A program made the translations under genes and the position numbers. This document shows, one piece after another, positions 47,013 through 61,452 of a DNA stretch of 64,000 nt (positions are counted from its first letter, which is position 1; each line of letters starts with the position of its first letter). The DNA is from Spizellomyces punctatus DAOM BR117 (taxonomy: Eukaryota > Chytridiomycota > Chytridiomycetes > Spizellomycetales > Spizellomycetaceae), in assembly GCF_000182565.1 (NCBI RefSeq), contig NW_015971540.1, forward strand, positions 930,476 to 994,475, given 5' to 3'. Below the pieces are notes generated by a model, which was not told the DNA's origin, did no database searches, and saw only the letters and a program-made list of their open reading frames with translations.

Positions 47013-47102
47013 TAGTAAATGTACTGTAATGCATGAAAGAATGTAAATAAATAGATAGCGTTCGTAAGGGTCGTGTTGTGGTAAGCGTGGCTTGTGTGTC
47101 CA

Positions 47103-50100
47103 ATGGGTCGGACATGCACCAGGGACACACTTCCTCACCTGCAAAGCACGCTTACTGACGATCTCCCCCAACACACCATGTTATCACATGTAGAGGGCTT
47201 AATAGCTGAGCAAGTGAGTATTCAAGCAGCAGGCAAACTGAAACAGCCATCGCCTATGCTGATTTATCTCATGCCAGCATCCCGAAGGTGCTCGACCGCG
47301 CATGGTCATTTCGAAAATGGTTCTCAGAAATTTCAAGTCGTACGCAGGGACGGTTGAAATAGGGCCGTTTCATAAGGTTTGAGTGACCTATTTCAACAGC
47401 AGCTACCAGTAAACGCTTATCAGTTTGCTTTTGCCAGTCCTTCACCTCAATAGTCGGCCCCAACGGGTCTGGAAAATCGAACGTTATTGACTCGCTCTTA
47501 TTTGTGTTTGGGTTCAAAGCGAAGAAAATGAGACAAGGAAAGCTATCTGAACTCATTCACAACTCCACACACCACCAGAACCTAGATAGTTGCAGTGTCG
47601 AGGTGCACTTCCGCGAAATAATAGACCTGGTATCTTTGAAATGATAATATTCCCTTCATCTTATGTTTACAAGAATTCTAATGCTAGTATATGGATAGCC
47701 AGGGCCGGATGCTTTTAGCATGGTCGAAGGCTCTGATCTCGTTGTGTCACGATCTGTTGAACGAGGCGGGAGTGACAGAGCGCCAGATAAGAGCATCTAT
47801 CGGATCAATGGACGGACGAGTAGTTTCACAGAGGTGACCGGCCTGCTAAAAAGTAAGGGTGTTGACCTGGAGCATAAGCGGTTTTTGATTCTTCAGGTAG
47901 GTGCTGTGTCGATTCTTAAATTTATAGGTGCGTATGACGAATACTATTGACCAAAGGGGGAAGTGGAGTCAATTTCTCTCATGAAGCCCAAAGCCCAAAA
48001 TGAACATGAAGATGGGCTGCTCGAGTATCTAGAAGACATCATTGGAACCTCCCGCTATAAACAACCCATCGAAGATGCAAACAAGCAGCTCGATGAACTA
48101 AACGAGGAACGTTCAGAGAAGCTGAACCGACTAAAATTTGTGGAGAGGGATAAGAAGTCATTAGAGGTACATGAACTGTCGTCTTACTTTGACGCATTTC
48201 GTGCATTTGCAAATCTCAAGTTCTTGCTCTGTTTAAAATAGTCGAAAAGAAAAGACGCCGAAGACTTCATTCACACAGAAAATCTGCTTAAGAAGAAGAA
48301 GAATGCACTCTATCATATTTACCTCGCCGAGTGCACCCTTGAAATTGCCAGCCTTAGTTCCACCATAGAGTCCCTAAATGTCAAACAGGAAGGCGAAAGC
48401 CGGAGGTTCATGACGTTGAAAGAAGAAGTGAACTCGTTGGAGGAAAGACATAGTACCATACAGAATGATTACAATGTAATGACATAGTATGAGATCATAT
48501 GCTTTATGACTTGCTGACGGCTTTGATCAGACTATAGCAGCAAAGGCCAAATCAGTTCGGGACGAACTGCAACGATATGATCGCGCGGAGGTCGAACTTA
48601 AAGAAAAGGAAGCACATCTGCAAAAGAAGCTGAAAAAGCTTTCCAGTGCCCTTCACAAAGTAGGACCTAGTAATTTCTTTCAGGTGGATGCCAATGCTGA
48701 TAGAGTTGCAGGAGAGTCTGCAGCGTTCGGAGAATGAAACTTGGATTCGCAACTTCGATGCGGATATGGAGAAAGCCACAATGGAGGCTGGTGAGCTGGC
48801 ATCACGACTTGCCGCCGAGGAGAAGGCACTCGAAACAATCAGGGAAAGTCTAAAAGGTGTCTATCTAGGATGTACTGCATAGTAGAGGACTGAGCTGATG
48901 CAAGTGTCATAGGCAAGACGGAGGTCTTTCAAAAACAGATCGAAAAGAAGCAGGAAGAGTTAGCTCCCTGGATGGAGAAAATAAATGAAAAGCAAGCGGC
49001 ATTAGACGTTGCGTCATCGGAGAGGGAACTACTAGAGCAGAAAATAACATCTTCGAAAACTGCATTGAAGGAAGCTGAGCAGAAAGTTGTGGAGCTTCGC
49101 GCTTTACTTGGGCGGAAGGTAACATTGTTCCTCGACCGCTGGTCGTTTATTCTATTAAAATTTTTCAAACATGAAACTATACAGCAAAAGGAGCTTTCGC
49201 TAATACGGGAGTCGCAAGAGGCTCTGGAAGCGAAAAACATAAGTCTCCAGAAGGCAATGCAGGAGTGCACGATTAAGGAACAGGACCTGCGCAAATCTGT
49301 CACGCAGTCACGGCAGAAGGCGGACGAAGCGAAGGTGTCCCTGCAGGCAGCTCAAACCAGAGGCAAAGTGCATACAAGTTTAATCCAGCAGAGCCACACC
49401 GGCAGAATTCCAGGGATCTGTGTGAGCATCAGCCAGAGGAACTAATCATCCTATCTTTTCCTGTTGGCTCAATTATCACTTAATCCTAGGGACGGTTGGG
49501 AGACCTTGGCGTGATTGATGATGCCTACGACATTGCCGTCACCACCGCATGCGGCGCCCTCGATGCAATTGTCGTTGATACGGTAGATGCGGGACAGCAA
49601 TGCATCGAATTTTTGCGAAAGCAAAGCCTTGGCCGCGCAACCTTTATCTGCTTGGACAAGCTTAAACAGGGAAATCGAGAGCCCATTGACACTCCCGAAA
49701 GGGTCCCCCGTTTATTTGACTTGATCAAACCTAAGCATCCCAAATATGCTCAGGCTTTTTATCAAGTGCTGCAAGATACTTTAGTGGCAAAAGACTTGGA
49801 GCAAGCGAATCGGATAGCTTTCGGTAATTCGCGACGGTATCGCGTTGTTACGCTTGATGGACAGCTTATTGACACTTCGGGGACCATGAGCGGCGGAGGA
49901 AACAAACCACAGCGTGGGGGAATGAGCTCTAAATTTGCAGCTGACGGGGTCACGCAAGCAACTGTGGTCCAACTCGAGAAAGAGAAGGAACAGATTGAAG
50001 GGGTGTTGCAAGAGCTGCTCGAGAAGCGCCGCCAGTTGGAGCAGCAGATTGATGAGTGTGGACGCCAGCTGCCCGCTGTTGAGCTAGAATTGACAAAAGT

Positions 50101-51993
50101 TGAAATGGACGTGAAGTCGCTGCAGGAAGGGTTGGCGGATGCAGAGAAGCATGCAGAGATTGTCAGGTACGCTGGATGGCAGCAATTGTGCCGCATGAAA
50201 ATGTGTTCTGATCTAGTTGATAGAACTCAACAGCAAGGGCCGAGTACCGAAGACCTGTCTCGCCGCGACGAACTCAATAGCATTATATCTAAGCTCACCA
50301 AGCAGACAAGTAATCTGCAGGAAAGTGCGACCGTAATTCAAGAAGACATCAAGGAGCTACAAGGCAAAATTCTCGAAGTCGGCGGGGTGCGGCTAAGAAC
50401 ACAACAAGCGAAGGTTGATGGAGTTAACGAAGAGATTGGCATAAATAACACGAGAATGACGAAGCTGCAAGTGGAGCGGTCAACAAGAGATAAAGCAGTG
50501 GCTAAGATACTGAAAAGTATTCACAAGAATCAAACTGAACTCGACAGTGTTAAGACAGAAATCGAGAGCATCGATGCAGATCTGGAGCGTCAACGGTCCG
50601 CAGCTAGTCAAGTGAAGGGGAAAGTTCAAGAGGCTCAGCAGGTTGATTGAGAGTGGCGACCTGGTGACTACATTCGTCATTCATCTTTATCTATTCAATG
50701 TTTGCACAGGTGCTGGAGACGAAGGAAACAGAGCTGGAGCAAATAAAGGAAATACTTGACGTCAAAACAGAAGAGATAAACGAAATGCGCAAACTTCAGG
50801 TATCCTAGATGCAATTAAAAATCCTAGCAAAGTGTAGGTCTCATTAACCTTCCGATCAGGTCGAAACTAAGGCACAGCTTGAAAGAGCGAAGGAGGGATT
50901 GGCAACCAAATTGAAACAACAGAAGTATTATCAAAACGAAATTTCGTGTAATCTTCGATTACAGTCAACTGGGTACGTTTCTAATAGTATTTGCCTTTGA
51001 GCTACGCAGTCATTTATGCAATTGTAGGTTTGAGTCAGATGACGAGGACCTGGAGCTCGAGCAGTACACAGCCGAACAGCTGGGCGCCTTGGACAAGGAA
51101 GAAGTGGAAGCGGATATTCAAAAACTTCAAGGTGAGTGCATTTTCTGTGTACCTTGGCCTTCTGATTTATCCTAAATCGGTATTTTACAGCCAAAGTGAA
51201 TGAGGGGACCCCAAACCTGACCGTTCTCGAGGAATACAGGCAGAAGCGTGAGGCGTATCTCGCACAAGCAAAGGTGTTGGAGGAGGTAACTCTACGACGT
51301 GATGAAGCAAAGAAGTCTTACGACGAGCTCCGGAACAAGCGGCTGGCTGAATTCATGGAAGGCTTCACTGCTATATCACAAAAACTGAAGGAAATGTATC
51401 AGGTCCGTGCTCTTTCTCAATTGGTCAACATGTTAATACCATCGCCACGTTACTGATGTGGCATTTCAGATGATTACTCTTGGCGGTAACGCCGAACTAG
51501 AGTTGGTTGATAGCCTGGATCCCTTCTCCGAAGGAATTATATTCAGTGTCATGCCGCCCAAGAAAAGCTGGAAGAACATTTCGAATCTCTCTGGTGGGGA
51601 GAAAGTAAGCAACCTAGAACAAGTGGGCCTTTAGTAAATTGCAGAAACATCTGACGCTCGCGCTTCGATAGACGCTAAGTTCGCTGGCTCTGGTGTTTGC
51701 ATTGCATCACTTCAAGCCGACGCCTCTCTACGTAATGGACGAGATCGACGCGGCCCTCGACTTCCGTAATGTCTCAATCGTGGCAAATTACATTAAAGAA
51801 AGAACGAAGAATGCACAGTTTGTAATAATTAGTTTGCGAAACAATATGTTTGAGTTGGCCGATCGGTTGGTAGGGATATATAAGGTACGTTATGCTGGTC
51901 TTTTTCTAATACATAGGCATCCCTCTCACTTGCTTAACTTAGACGGATAACACGACGAAAAGTATCACCATTAACCCTACTGCTGTTGCCTGA
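47103..51993 (+). CDS. SMC4: Condensin subunit SMC4
   Basis: N-terminal head: ARPRMVISKMVLRNFKSYAG, EIGPFHK, then Walker A in SIVGPNGSGKSNVIDSLLFV and FGFKAKKMRQGKLSELIHNS. Continuing exons give VEGSDLVVSRSVERGG, NGRTSSFTEVTGLLKSKGVD and GEVESISLMKPKAQNEHEDG before long coiled coils. Hinge: GRIPGICGRLGDLGVIDDAY-type block and DTVDAGQQCIEFLRKQSLGR, with SGTMSGGGNKPQRGG after it. C-terminal head: LGGNAELELVDSLDPFSEGI, NISNLSGGEKTLSSLALVFA (signature), HHFKPTPLYVMDEIDAALDF (Walker B) and AQFVIISLRNNMFELADRLV, ending ITINPTAVA. SMC4 pairs with SMC2 to compact mitotic chromosomes. The N-terminal exon (from 47103) is the least certain part. The Fanzor transposon starts 13 bp after the stop codon. 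Confidence 0.95.
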
Positions 51994-52006
51994 TATTAGT
52001 GTACAT

Positions 52007-52035
52007 AGTGCGGAGCCGATGGGTATTGGCACTAG
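52007..52035 (+). repeat. Left terminal inverted repeat of the Fanzor element
   Basis: 29 nt, perfectly matched in inverse by 54109-54137. The preceding bases give CATA (52004-52007) when the first A of the repeat is included. Confidence 0.93.
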
Positions 52036-52166
52036 TACAAAGATTCCAACCAATTTAATCATAATTTTACTCGATTTAGACTCATGAACTATGGTTTGAT
52101 CCACAAAATCCTATATAAGTCATCGTCCATTTTCCCAGGCTTTCATCTTTTTCTACAGATATCATC

Positions 52167-54050
52167 ATGCCACCAAAGAAGAAGCAAAAGCTCGAAAGGC
52201 TCGAAAAACTCGACAAACCTACTTGCTTACATACCTGCAACAAGACTTCCTTTGCAAAAGCTTTCCTGCCAAACTACCACCAACGGCTTCTAGATTACAT
52301 CGCCATCATCCATCAACTCGCCGACCACGCTTCCCACGCTCTCAAATTCTACATCCTATCTGCACCAACCTTTCCCACAGTAAATGAAGATACAATCGAA
52401 GCGATTCTCTATCTTCTCAACAAAGGAGAGGCTTGGCAGCCAAAAACTGATGCGAAAAAGGCGTTACGCAAATGCTTGTTGCCATACATTTGTCAGTACT
52501 GCCGCATCGGCTTTGTTCATCCAAATCTACGAGGCGAGCAGCAGTCAATCAATTACTTGACAGCGAGTATGATGACAAACCTGAAAGTCAATGTTCAAGA
52601 GCATTTCATGCAGATGCTCCTTCGGTATATCAATCTGCGGCTCGATGTGAAGGGACAGAAGCAGCAACTGCCACCTAAAAGTGATGTGCGAAAGGCTTTC
52701 TTTGCTCGTCTTCGCTACTTGAAGTCAATTTTCCTTTTTGATATTGTGCCCGAGTCACTCGATGACTTGACCGCTGAAGAGAGTGAGCTTCTAGAAGAGA
52801 TGTGGTCCTTCATTCCCCTTTCCGACCAGCCACTCACATATTCAGTTGCTGTAGACCCTCTCGCCTTCTTCCCTGCCTACTGTCGGTTGTCAAGCCTATA
52901 TGAAAAGCATGGATTTCGACGGTTCAGTGCAATCCCACTTCGCCGCTCCCTCATCCAAAGCCATGTGCGGATCGACACCGTCATCCTCTACTCTCATATC
53001 CTTTGCATCACGCGGCGAGACGCAGAAGCTGTAGCAAAGGTCGATTTATGGATGCACATCTGCAATCTACGTACCAAGGCTTTTCGGTCTCGCCGCGATA
53101 TGCAGTTTGAAGGCTCGATCACAACGGACGGTACCTCGGTGTCTGTGTATTTGAAACACCCCAACGCCGACAAGTATGGAAAGCGTGGAGCGAGAAAGTC
53201 AGCAAAGACCCTAGAAGCTGAGGTGAAGGCAGTATATGTGGAGAACAACTTACCTGCTTGTTGAGCAGAGAATGTTGTCGTTATCGACCCAAACAAGCGC
53301 GACATTCTCTACTGCCAGGACGGCAATGGTACAACGTTTCGCTACACCGCAAACCAGCGAGCCATGGAGACAGGCAGCCGTCGGCAGCGAAAGGAACAAC
53401 AGCAGATGAAGAAGGAAGTGGGAATGGACGTCATAGAATCACGAATACCATCTCACAAGACGATGAACCTCATGGACTTCACTCGCTACCTTCTTGTTCG
53501 CCGCGCAGATTCGGATCGTCGCAAGGAATTCTACTCCCATCCCGCCCACACACGGTGGAAGTGGCATTCCTTCATCAGTCGGCAGCGAAGTGAATCAGAC
53601 CTCATAAGTGCCATGCACAACAAATACGGTGAAAACTTTACCATTGTGATGGGTGATTGGAGCGACGCCGGTCGAACTGCGAGATTTCAGACCTCATCAA
53701 AGATGAAAGGTTGGCGCACCCTGTTCAAGCGCAACCGCATTGATTGTTTTCTTCTTGATGAACACAAGACCTCATCTGTTTGCCCTCGCTGTTCATCCTC
53801 TGAGTTTGTCGAGAAAGAATTCAAAGAACGACCTCATTCAAGACCTTGGCGCCGTCGCGAAGGCAAGATGGAAAAAGTCCACGGATTGCTGGGTTGTACC
53901 AACCCTAACTGTTTGCAGCAAGCCTGGACGATGCGCTACTGGAACCGAGATACGCTGGCAACCTGTAATATGCTGACAATCGTGCAATCAATGTTGGATG
54001 GGCACGGTAGACCAGAGGTGTTCAGCAGGGGTGTTCCAGCCGTAGCGTAG
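52167..54050 (+). pseudogene. Fanzor1-type RNA-guided endonuclease, interrupted by an in-frame TGA
   Basis: Intronless frame of 627 codons starting MPPKKKQKLERLEKL, a basic N-terminus that looks like a nuclear localisation signal. The N-terminal 360 residues are the helical/WED-REC part. TGA at 53262-53264 (codon 366) interrupts; the same frame then resumes with VVVIDPNK (RuvC-I Asp, codon 374). The TnpB/Fanzor C-terminal half follows: GDWSDAG (~496), FLLDEHKTSSVCPRC (Glu ~532, candidate rearranged RuvC-II Glu; Cys 539/542), GCTNPNC (Cys 577/582, completing the zinc ribbon), and WNRDTLATCNML with the RuvC-III Asp at ~595. Known Fanzors are eukaryotic TnpB homologues that cut DNA with an omega RNA. 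With the stop, neither half has a full RuvC site, so this copy is probably inactive unless read through. Confidence 0.93.
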
Positions 54051-54108
54051 ATTGGTTAGATTAGCTTATCCGAACTGGTTGTCGCCGGTTCAATTCCTGG
54101 TGCGGGTG
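54043..54108 (+). ncRNA. Candidate omega-RNA scaffold at the Fanzor right end
   Basis: The segment after the nuclease stop folds as GAACTGG (54072-54078), loop TTGTCG, CCGGTTC (54085-54091): seven pairs including one G-U. In TnpB/Fanzor systems the guide-RNA scaffold comes from the right end and overlaps the end of the nuclease gene, and the guide is the host sequence just beyond the terminus. Here that would be TATAATTAATACTTATCGAC (from 54138). A conserved diverged copy in the 30447-31193 element, with a compensating change in the stem, supports an RNA role. 54087-54097 (GGTTCAATTCC) matches the pol III B-box consensus. Length of the RNA is unknown. Confidence 0.6.
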
Positions 54109-54137
54109 CTAGTGCCAATACCCATCGGCTCCGCACT
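54109..54137 (-). repeat. Right terminal inverted repeat of the Fanzor element
   Basis: Exact inverse partner of 52007-52035. Its inner edge (CTAGTGCC) is shared with both short elements. Confidence 0.93.
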
Positions 54138-54209
54138 ATAATTAATACTTATCGACCTGCACAATTTACAACAATATCATTGATTCATGCATGTCCGGAC
54201 ACTTCGGAC

Positions 54210-57200
54210 ATGATGACCAAATCCCGACCATCAACGCTTGGTACCAATTTCACACAACGGCCTCCGATGATGACAGCAAAGTCTGCTACAGTGGTCGAGC
54301 AACTTGTACAATGGTCTCAAACGTTCGAGTATCGCCCTACCGGGTCCTTTTCGACCCATGCAACAAGCCTTTCTCAACGAGATGCTGAGACGTACGTTAT
54401 TCATACCGAGCACAGGATACGAAGCCTCGATCTACTCGCAATGTTAAATAAAAAGTTTTGCATGATAGGTTATGTAGGCATCAGCTGGTTCCTATCTGGC
54501 AGTATTTAGTTACACGCGTGACAACCCAAAAGTATGGCCTTGCGCAAAACAAGAGAAATATCGCACCGCTGACTCTTGAATGGCAGGCGTCGTAGGGGCA
54601 TTCGCGATATTTTGCGACAGTGCGTATATCATTTATTACCGGTGGCAGTCAGCTGTATTTAGTTAGTATTTTCAGAACCGCCGAGAACCCAGATATAGTC
54701 AACGCTTGTCCAAAGCTAGCCGCATATCGCGTTGGCACATCCAACGTTGATGAACGTAAACGGAAGCTACTTTCTCGTCGAAGTGCGCTGCAAAAGGAGC
54801 TGTATGATGCCAAAGCCCAGATAGAACAAGTGTCAATGTCTTGTGGGCAGCTTTCCTCGGATGTGTCACATAGAGGTAACTCTGGATTCTTACTAGTTGG
54901 TGGATCTCACCTAACAGATTGATTAGCTCGAAAGTCTTCAACAGCAAAACGGAAATTAGTTCAGCAGCGCCAAAAGATGCAGGTATATCAAGCTTACGGA
55001 AAGGAAGTTGGTTTCTACATACACATCATCAAGAGATCCACGGAGATGTTGCGAAGGTTCATTGCTGATATCAAAAATGGAGATAGAAGGTATCCCTCTT
55101 TTGACATGTTTGGCTGCCTTGTTGAATTGTACCCATAATACGCGGGCCTTTATCTTTCGGTAGAGTCCACATGTCGTCTTTGCATGTAGGTTATCGAATC
55201 CAAGGATGCAGTAATGGCGTTACTGCTTGGTTCTCATTTGAAAACAGGTTAAAACGGAAGAAGCATGTACGCGAGTCGGGGCTATCGTGGAAGAGCTTTT
55301 AGTTAGGTAGGCGATGATCCTGTACGATTCCGATGAATGACGCCCTGATTAAATGCTTCTCTCATTCACGCTTTTAGCGCAAGAAACTCCCAGACGGAAC
55401 GCTTTTCGTTTCTTGAGGTGCGTTCAGTTCGCAGTCATGTTGCACCACCAGCACCTAAATCACTTTCGATGATGAGTTAGGAGAATCTTCTGACCGCTGA
55501 GCCCGTGCTAGTCGTCAGAGGTCTGCTGAGTCACCTTCATTCTGCTTTGGTAAAGTTGAAAGAGTCGAATGATCGTGGCACCTTCAACAGATGGTACGTG
55601 CATCACCGTATCAGAAAATTGCCCCTTGGTAGTACTGTTAAAACCGAACTGTAAAGCAGCGGCCAGCAGCTATCTGCAGGGCATTGGCAATCACGGTTCG
55701 ATGCGTATCTCCAAGTAAGATTGCTCGGTGATTTCCGCTATGTGCCAGAGTGGTTTGCCGATATGCTTCTTCAGCGTTTTGCAGGACAGCACGTATGTCG
55801 GTATACAGAAGGAAAAAAATTACTTCGCGAGGCGCAAGTTCTGGAGAATAACATAATACAGCTTATGGAGGGGACAGCACCGCCACGTGAAACGTCACAA
55901 AGATTACTGTATGTTTTGTGATGAGGTTAGAATGCGACCTCCACTGATCATATCTTACCCGAACTCTACCAGAAGCAACTTAGTTACGGAGAGATGTGAT
56001 GCTTTTGCTCTTCGCAATCTATTGGAAGAGATTCGATTGCAAAGGTCAATCACGCGGCAGTTACTGGAATCTCAGTTCTCCGCCTGGGCTGACATCCACT
56101 GCACACATGCGAGTATTTTGTCGACCGTCAATGAAATGGTATAAAGGTGCACACATGCAATTCTTTTTAGTCCATGCTGAGATCACAGTGATAGGCGCGC
56201 GGCCTTCGTGCATTGGACGCTGTCGGAAAGGGTTCAAGAAAAGCCCATGAGGAATCACTATCATGGATCGCGGAGGTGAATTGTATTCTTTCGTGAATAC
56301 CTACGTGCTGTGCTGAAATCGCATCGTTCTTCGTAGCATGCGAGAAATGACCGTGCACCCAATAAGATTGGCGTTCTAAAACATCAGGTCGATGTTCTGT
56401 CCCACAACCTTCTTGGCTTTTGTTACGCTGAATTCAAAGCATTGCTCCCAGTAAACGTATGCAAACCGTTCCAAGCTAGGTCGTTACGGTAATACGTAAA
56501 CATCGCTCAATGCTCTCGTCGTCCGCGTCGCCTTGCTTACATTGTTATCTGTTACGTAGTACGTCCAGTCGATTGAAGCGTCGTGCTATATCAACCCTCC
56601 GGACTCCTGATCGTTGCGAATTGCTGGAGCTGCAGACAGCCATTAACATGCGGCCATACAATGTAAAGAAATGATGGTCCATGAACATACTAATTTGTAG
56701 CTCTCTAATGTGCGCTATTTCGTCTCAGGGCCCTGAAAATGTAGTTCACAACATCTCTCGGTTACAAGACGCAGGTGCGATAGCATCCTGGTTGATTGCG
56801 ATCTCAACCCGTCACCTCACCGTCTGTTCGCAGCTTTGGCTTGGGATATCTCTCTGAATCTTTATCGCAATATTGAAGAAACGTCCGAGAAACGACGTGA
56901 GAACCGTTCAACTGCTTTCAGTGTCACTTCGTCTGAGTGCTGATGTTCAGCTAGTTTCCTTGTTACGGAGACATTTGCAATCGCAACTGTTGGATTATAG
57001 TGATGACCAGGATATTGTTCAAGTTGTCTCAAGACTGGCAGGTAAGACGCGCTTCATTTGTTCTTAAGAGGTATTCGCTCAAGCTAAACGTGATATAAGC
57101 TTACATTGAAGCCTTGAACGCGATGTATTCCAACGAGAACACGCCTCGTGTGAAAGCAAAAGTTCTCCACGCCCATGAGTGCGTTGAATTGTACGAGGAG

Positions 57201-57227
57201 CTTAAGCTGCTTATGGAAAATAGGTAG
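54210..57227 (+). CDS. Augmin subunit, HAUS5-like
   Basis: Multi-exon coiled-coil protein whose first ATG is 73 bp after the Fanzor element. N-terminal SATVVEQLVQWSQTFEYRP, then, across introns, FLQYLVTRVTTQK and RRRGIRDILRQ, resembles the HAUS5 opening (helical W motif, then Y-L--HV-S-R--K-IR-NL). Coiled coils follow: DERKRKLLSRRSALQKELYD, RARKSSTAKRKLVQQRQKMQ and LKRKKHVRESGAIVEELLVS. Later helices include LREAQVLENNIIQLMEG and STLRTPDRCELLELQTAIN. The protein ends CVELYEELKLLMENR. Augmin branches microtubules from spindle microtubules via gamma-tubulin. The family assignment rests mainly on the N-terminal motif order and overall architecture; another centrosomal coiled coil cannot be excluded. 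Several internal exons (56100-56900) were not resolved. Confidence 0.5.
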
Positions 57228-57771
57228 ATTCTCTGTGTGGGTTGGCAGAGTTGCATCTTCCTTATGATTCTCGTGCGGTACAGGAGCCAACTTTTCCTTG
57301 AGACGAGTCACAAGTGCACAGATTACTAATGATGAACCTGCACGTTGTGATTCATTGTATTGATATAAACGCATCCACCAACGATATATTTGGAAATATA
57401 CCGTTCCCAAAGATTATGATGATACATGCCAGTTGTGGTCTTTTTCTCGAGGTATATCATTCGGTTGCAACCCCGTCGCGGAGGAGCTGGTAGAAAACTT
57501 CGGAGCATCACGCCATTCTGACAGCTTGGTGGTGGAGGTTCTACTCTCAACTGAGTGTAGCGCAGACTTTAGAACTAGTTTACAGATGTGCGCTCAGCTT
57601 CAATACAAACCCGCGAGTTTGATATCATGGAAATCGGCGGTTTTCTTCTTGTTCAACCACTGTTCGCTAGCTGGATTGAGCTGAAATTCCTCTTTCTTTC
57701 CCTCTCTGCGCTGGGCGGACTCATTGTTTCTTTGTAAAGTAAACACAAGACTTGTGAGCTTTGCAGGGCTT

Positions 57772-60871
<3,100 letters not shown>

Positions 60872-61452
60872 GGTAGGTCCTCTTGCTTTAGACGGTGGAA
60901 GTACGGAGTGCGATGCGGATGCTGGTTTATACGAGCATGAGAGGCATAGATAACAGATCACGGACCGTTCCCAAATATTTTCCCCGTTGTCCTTGCGGTA
61001 TTGTTTCTAAAATGATGATGAGATTTGCTTATAATAAGGTTTGACATCAATGTCAGTTGCAGTGGAATAGTGATCCTACATGACAGCCTCTTGCTCAGGC
61101 AGAATAAAGCCGTTTGTTCAAACCGCATGGATATCAAAAAATAACAAGATATGGAAACAGATCAAGCCCCGATTCATTAATCAAGTGGCTTAGCATACTT
61201 GATGGCAGTGCGAGATCTAACTTCGATGGTGGCAAGACGTGTGCTTCTGCTGGCTTATCCCTCCTCCTCGCCATCACCGATTCTCCAGCCCCTCTTGCGC
61301 CATCGTACCAAGTGCAAAGCAGAAGCTCCGCTTCGCTTGTCATTTCTTTTGCCTCTTGGTGCTTGTATTGTCTATTGCATCGGTTACATTGCTGCCTTCT
61401 TTATCCCAGATCGCCCGTGTAATTTGCGACACCACTCAAGCGCTGCAGCGAC
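60872..61452. promoter_or_regulatory. Divergent intergenic region (ARMH1 / chorismate mutase)
   Basis: About 580 bp between opposing start codons. Overlapping open frames around 61114-61466 on both strands look like chance frames in a CT-rich leader. No RNA gene or repeat seen. Confidence 0.4.

Larger units (their letters stand above)
52007..54137 (+). mobile_element. Fanzor-bearing DNA transposon (2131 bp)
   Basis: Perfect inverted terminal repeats: 52007-52035 and 54109-54137 (29 nt; the match extends two bases outward to 31 nt). They have the form AGTGCGGAGCCGATGG...GGCACTAG. TA dinucleotides sit at both outer edges (52006-52007 and 54137-54138), fitting a TA target duplication if the element proper begins at GTG. 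Inside lie 130 bp of AT-rich leader, one long nuclease frame, and a ~60-bp right-end non-coding segment. It has no transposase, so movement must depend on an enzyme elsewhere. The left flank reads CATA. It is inserted in the gap between SMC4 and the HAUS5-like gene. Confidence 0.93.

Noticed and set aside
53262-53264. TGA read as a sense codon (genetic code change)
   Set aside because: TGA ends SMC4, TTC21B, SLX4 and G3BP at conserved C-termini here, so it is a true stop.
54043-54110. A tRNA gene at the Fanzor right end
   Set aside because: A- and B-box-like motifs are present, but no acceptor stem or anticodon arm pairs; the hairpin instead fits a guide-RNA scaffold.
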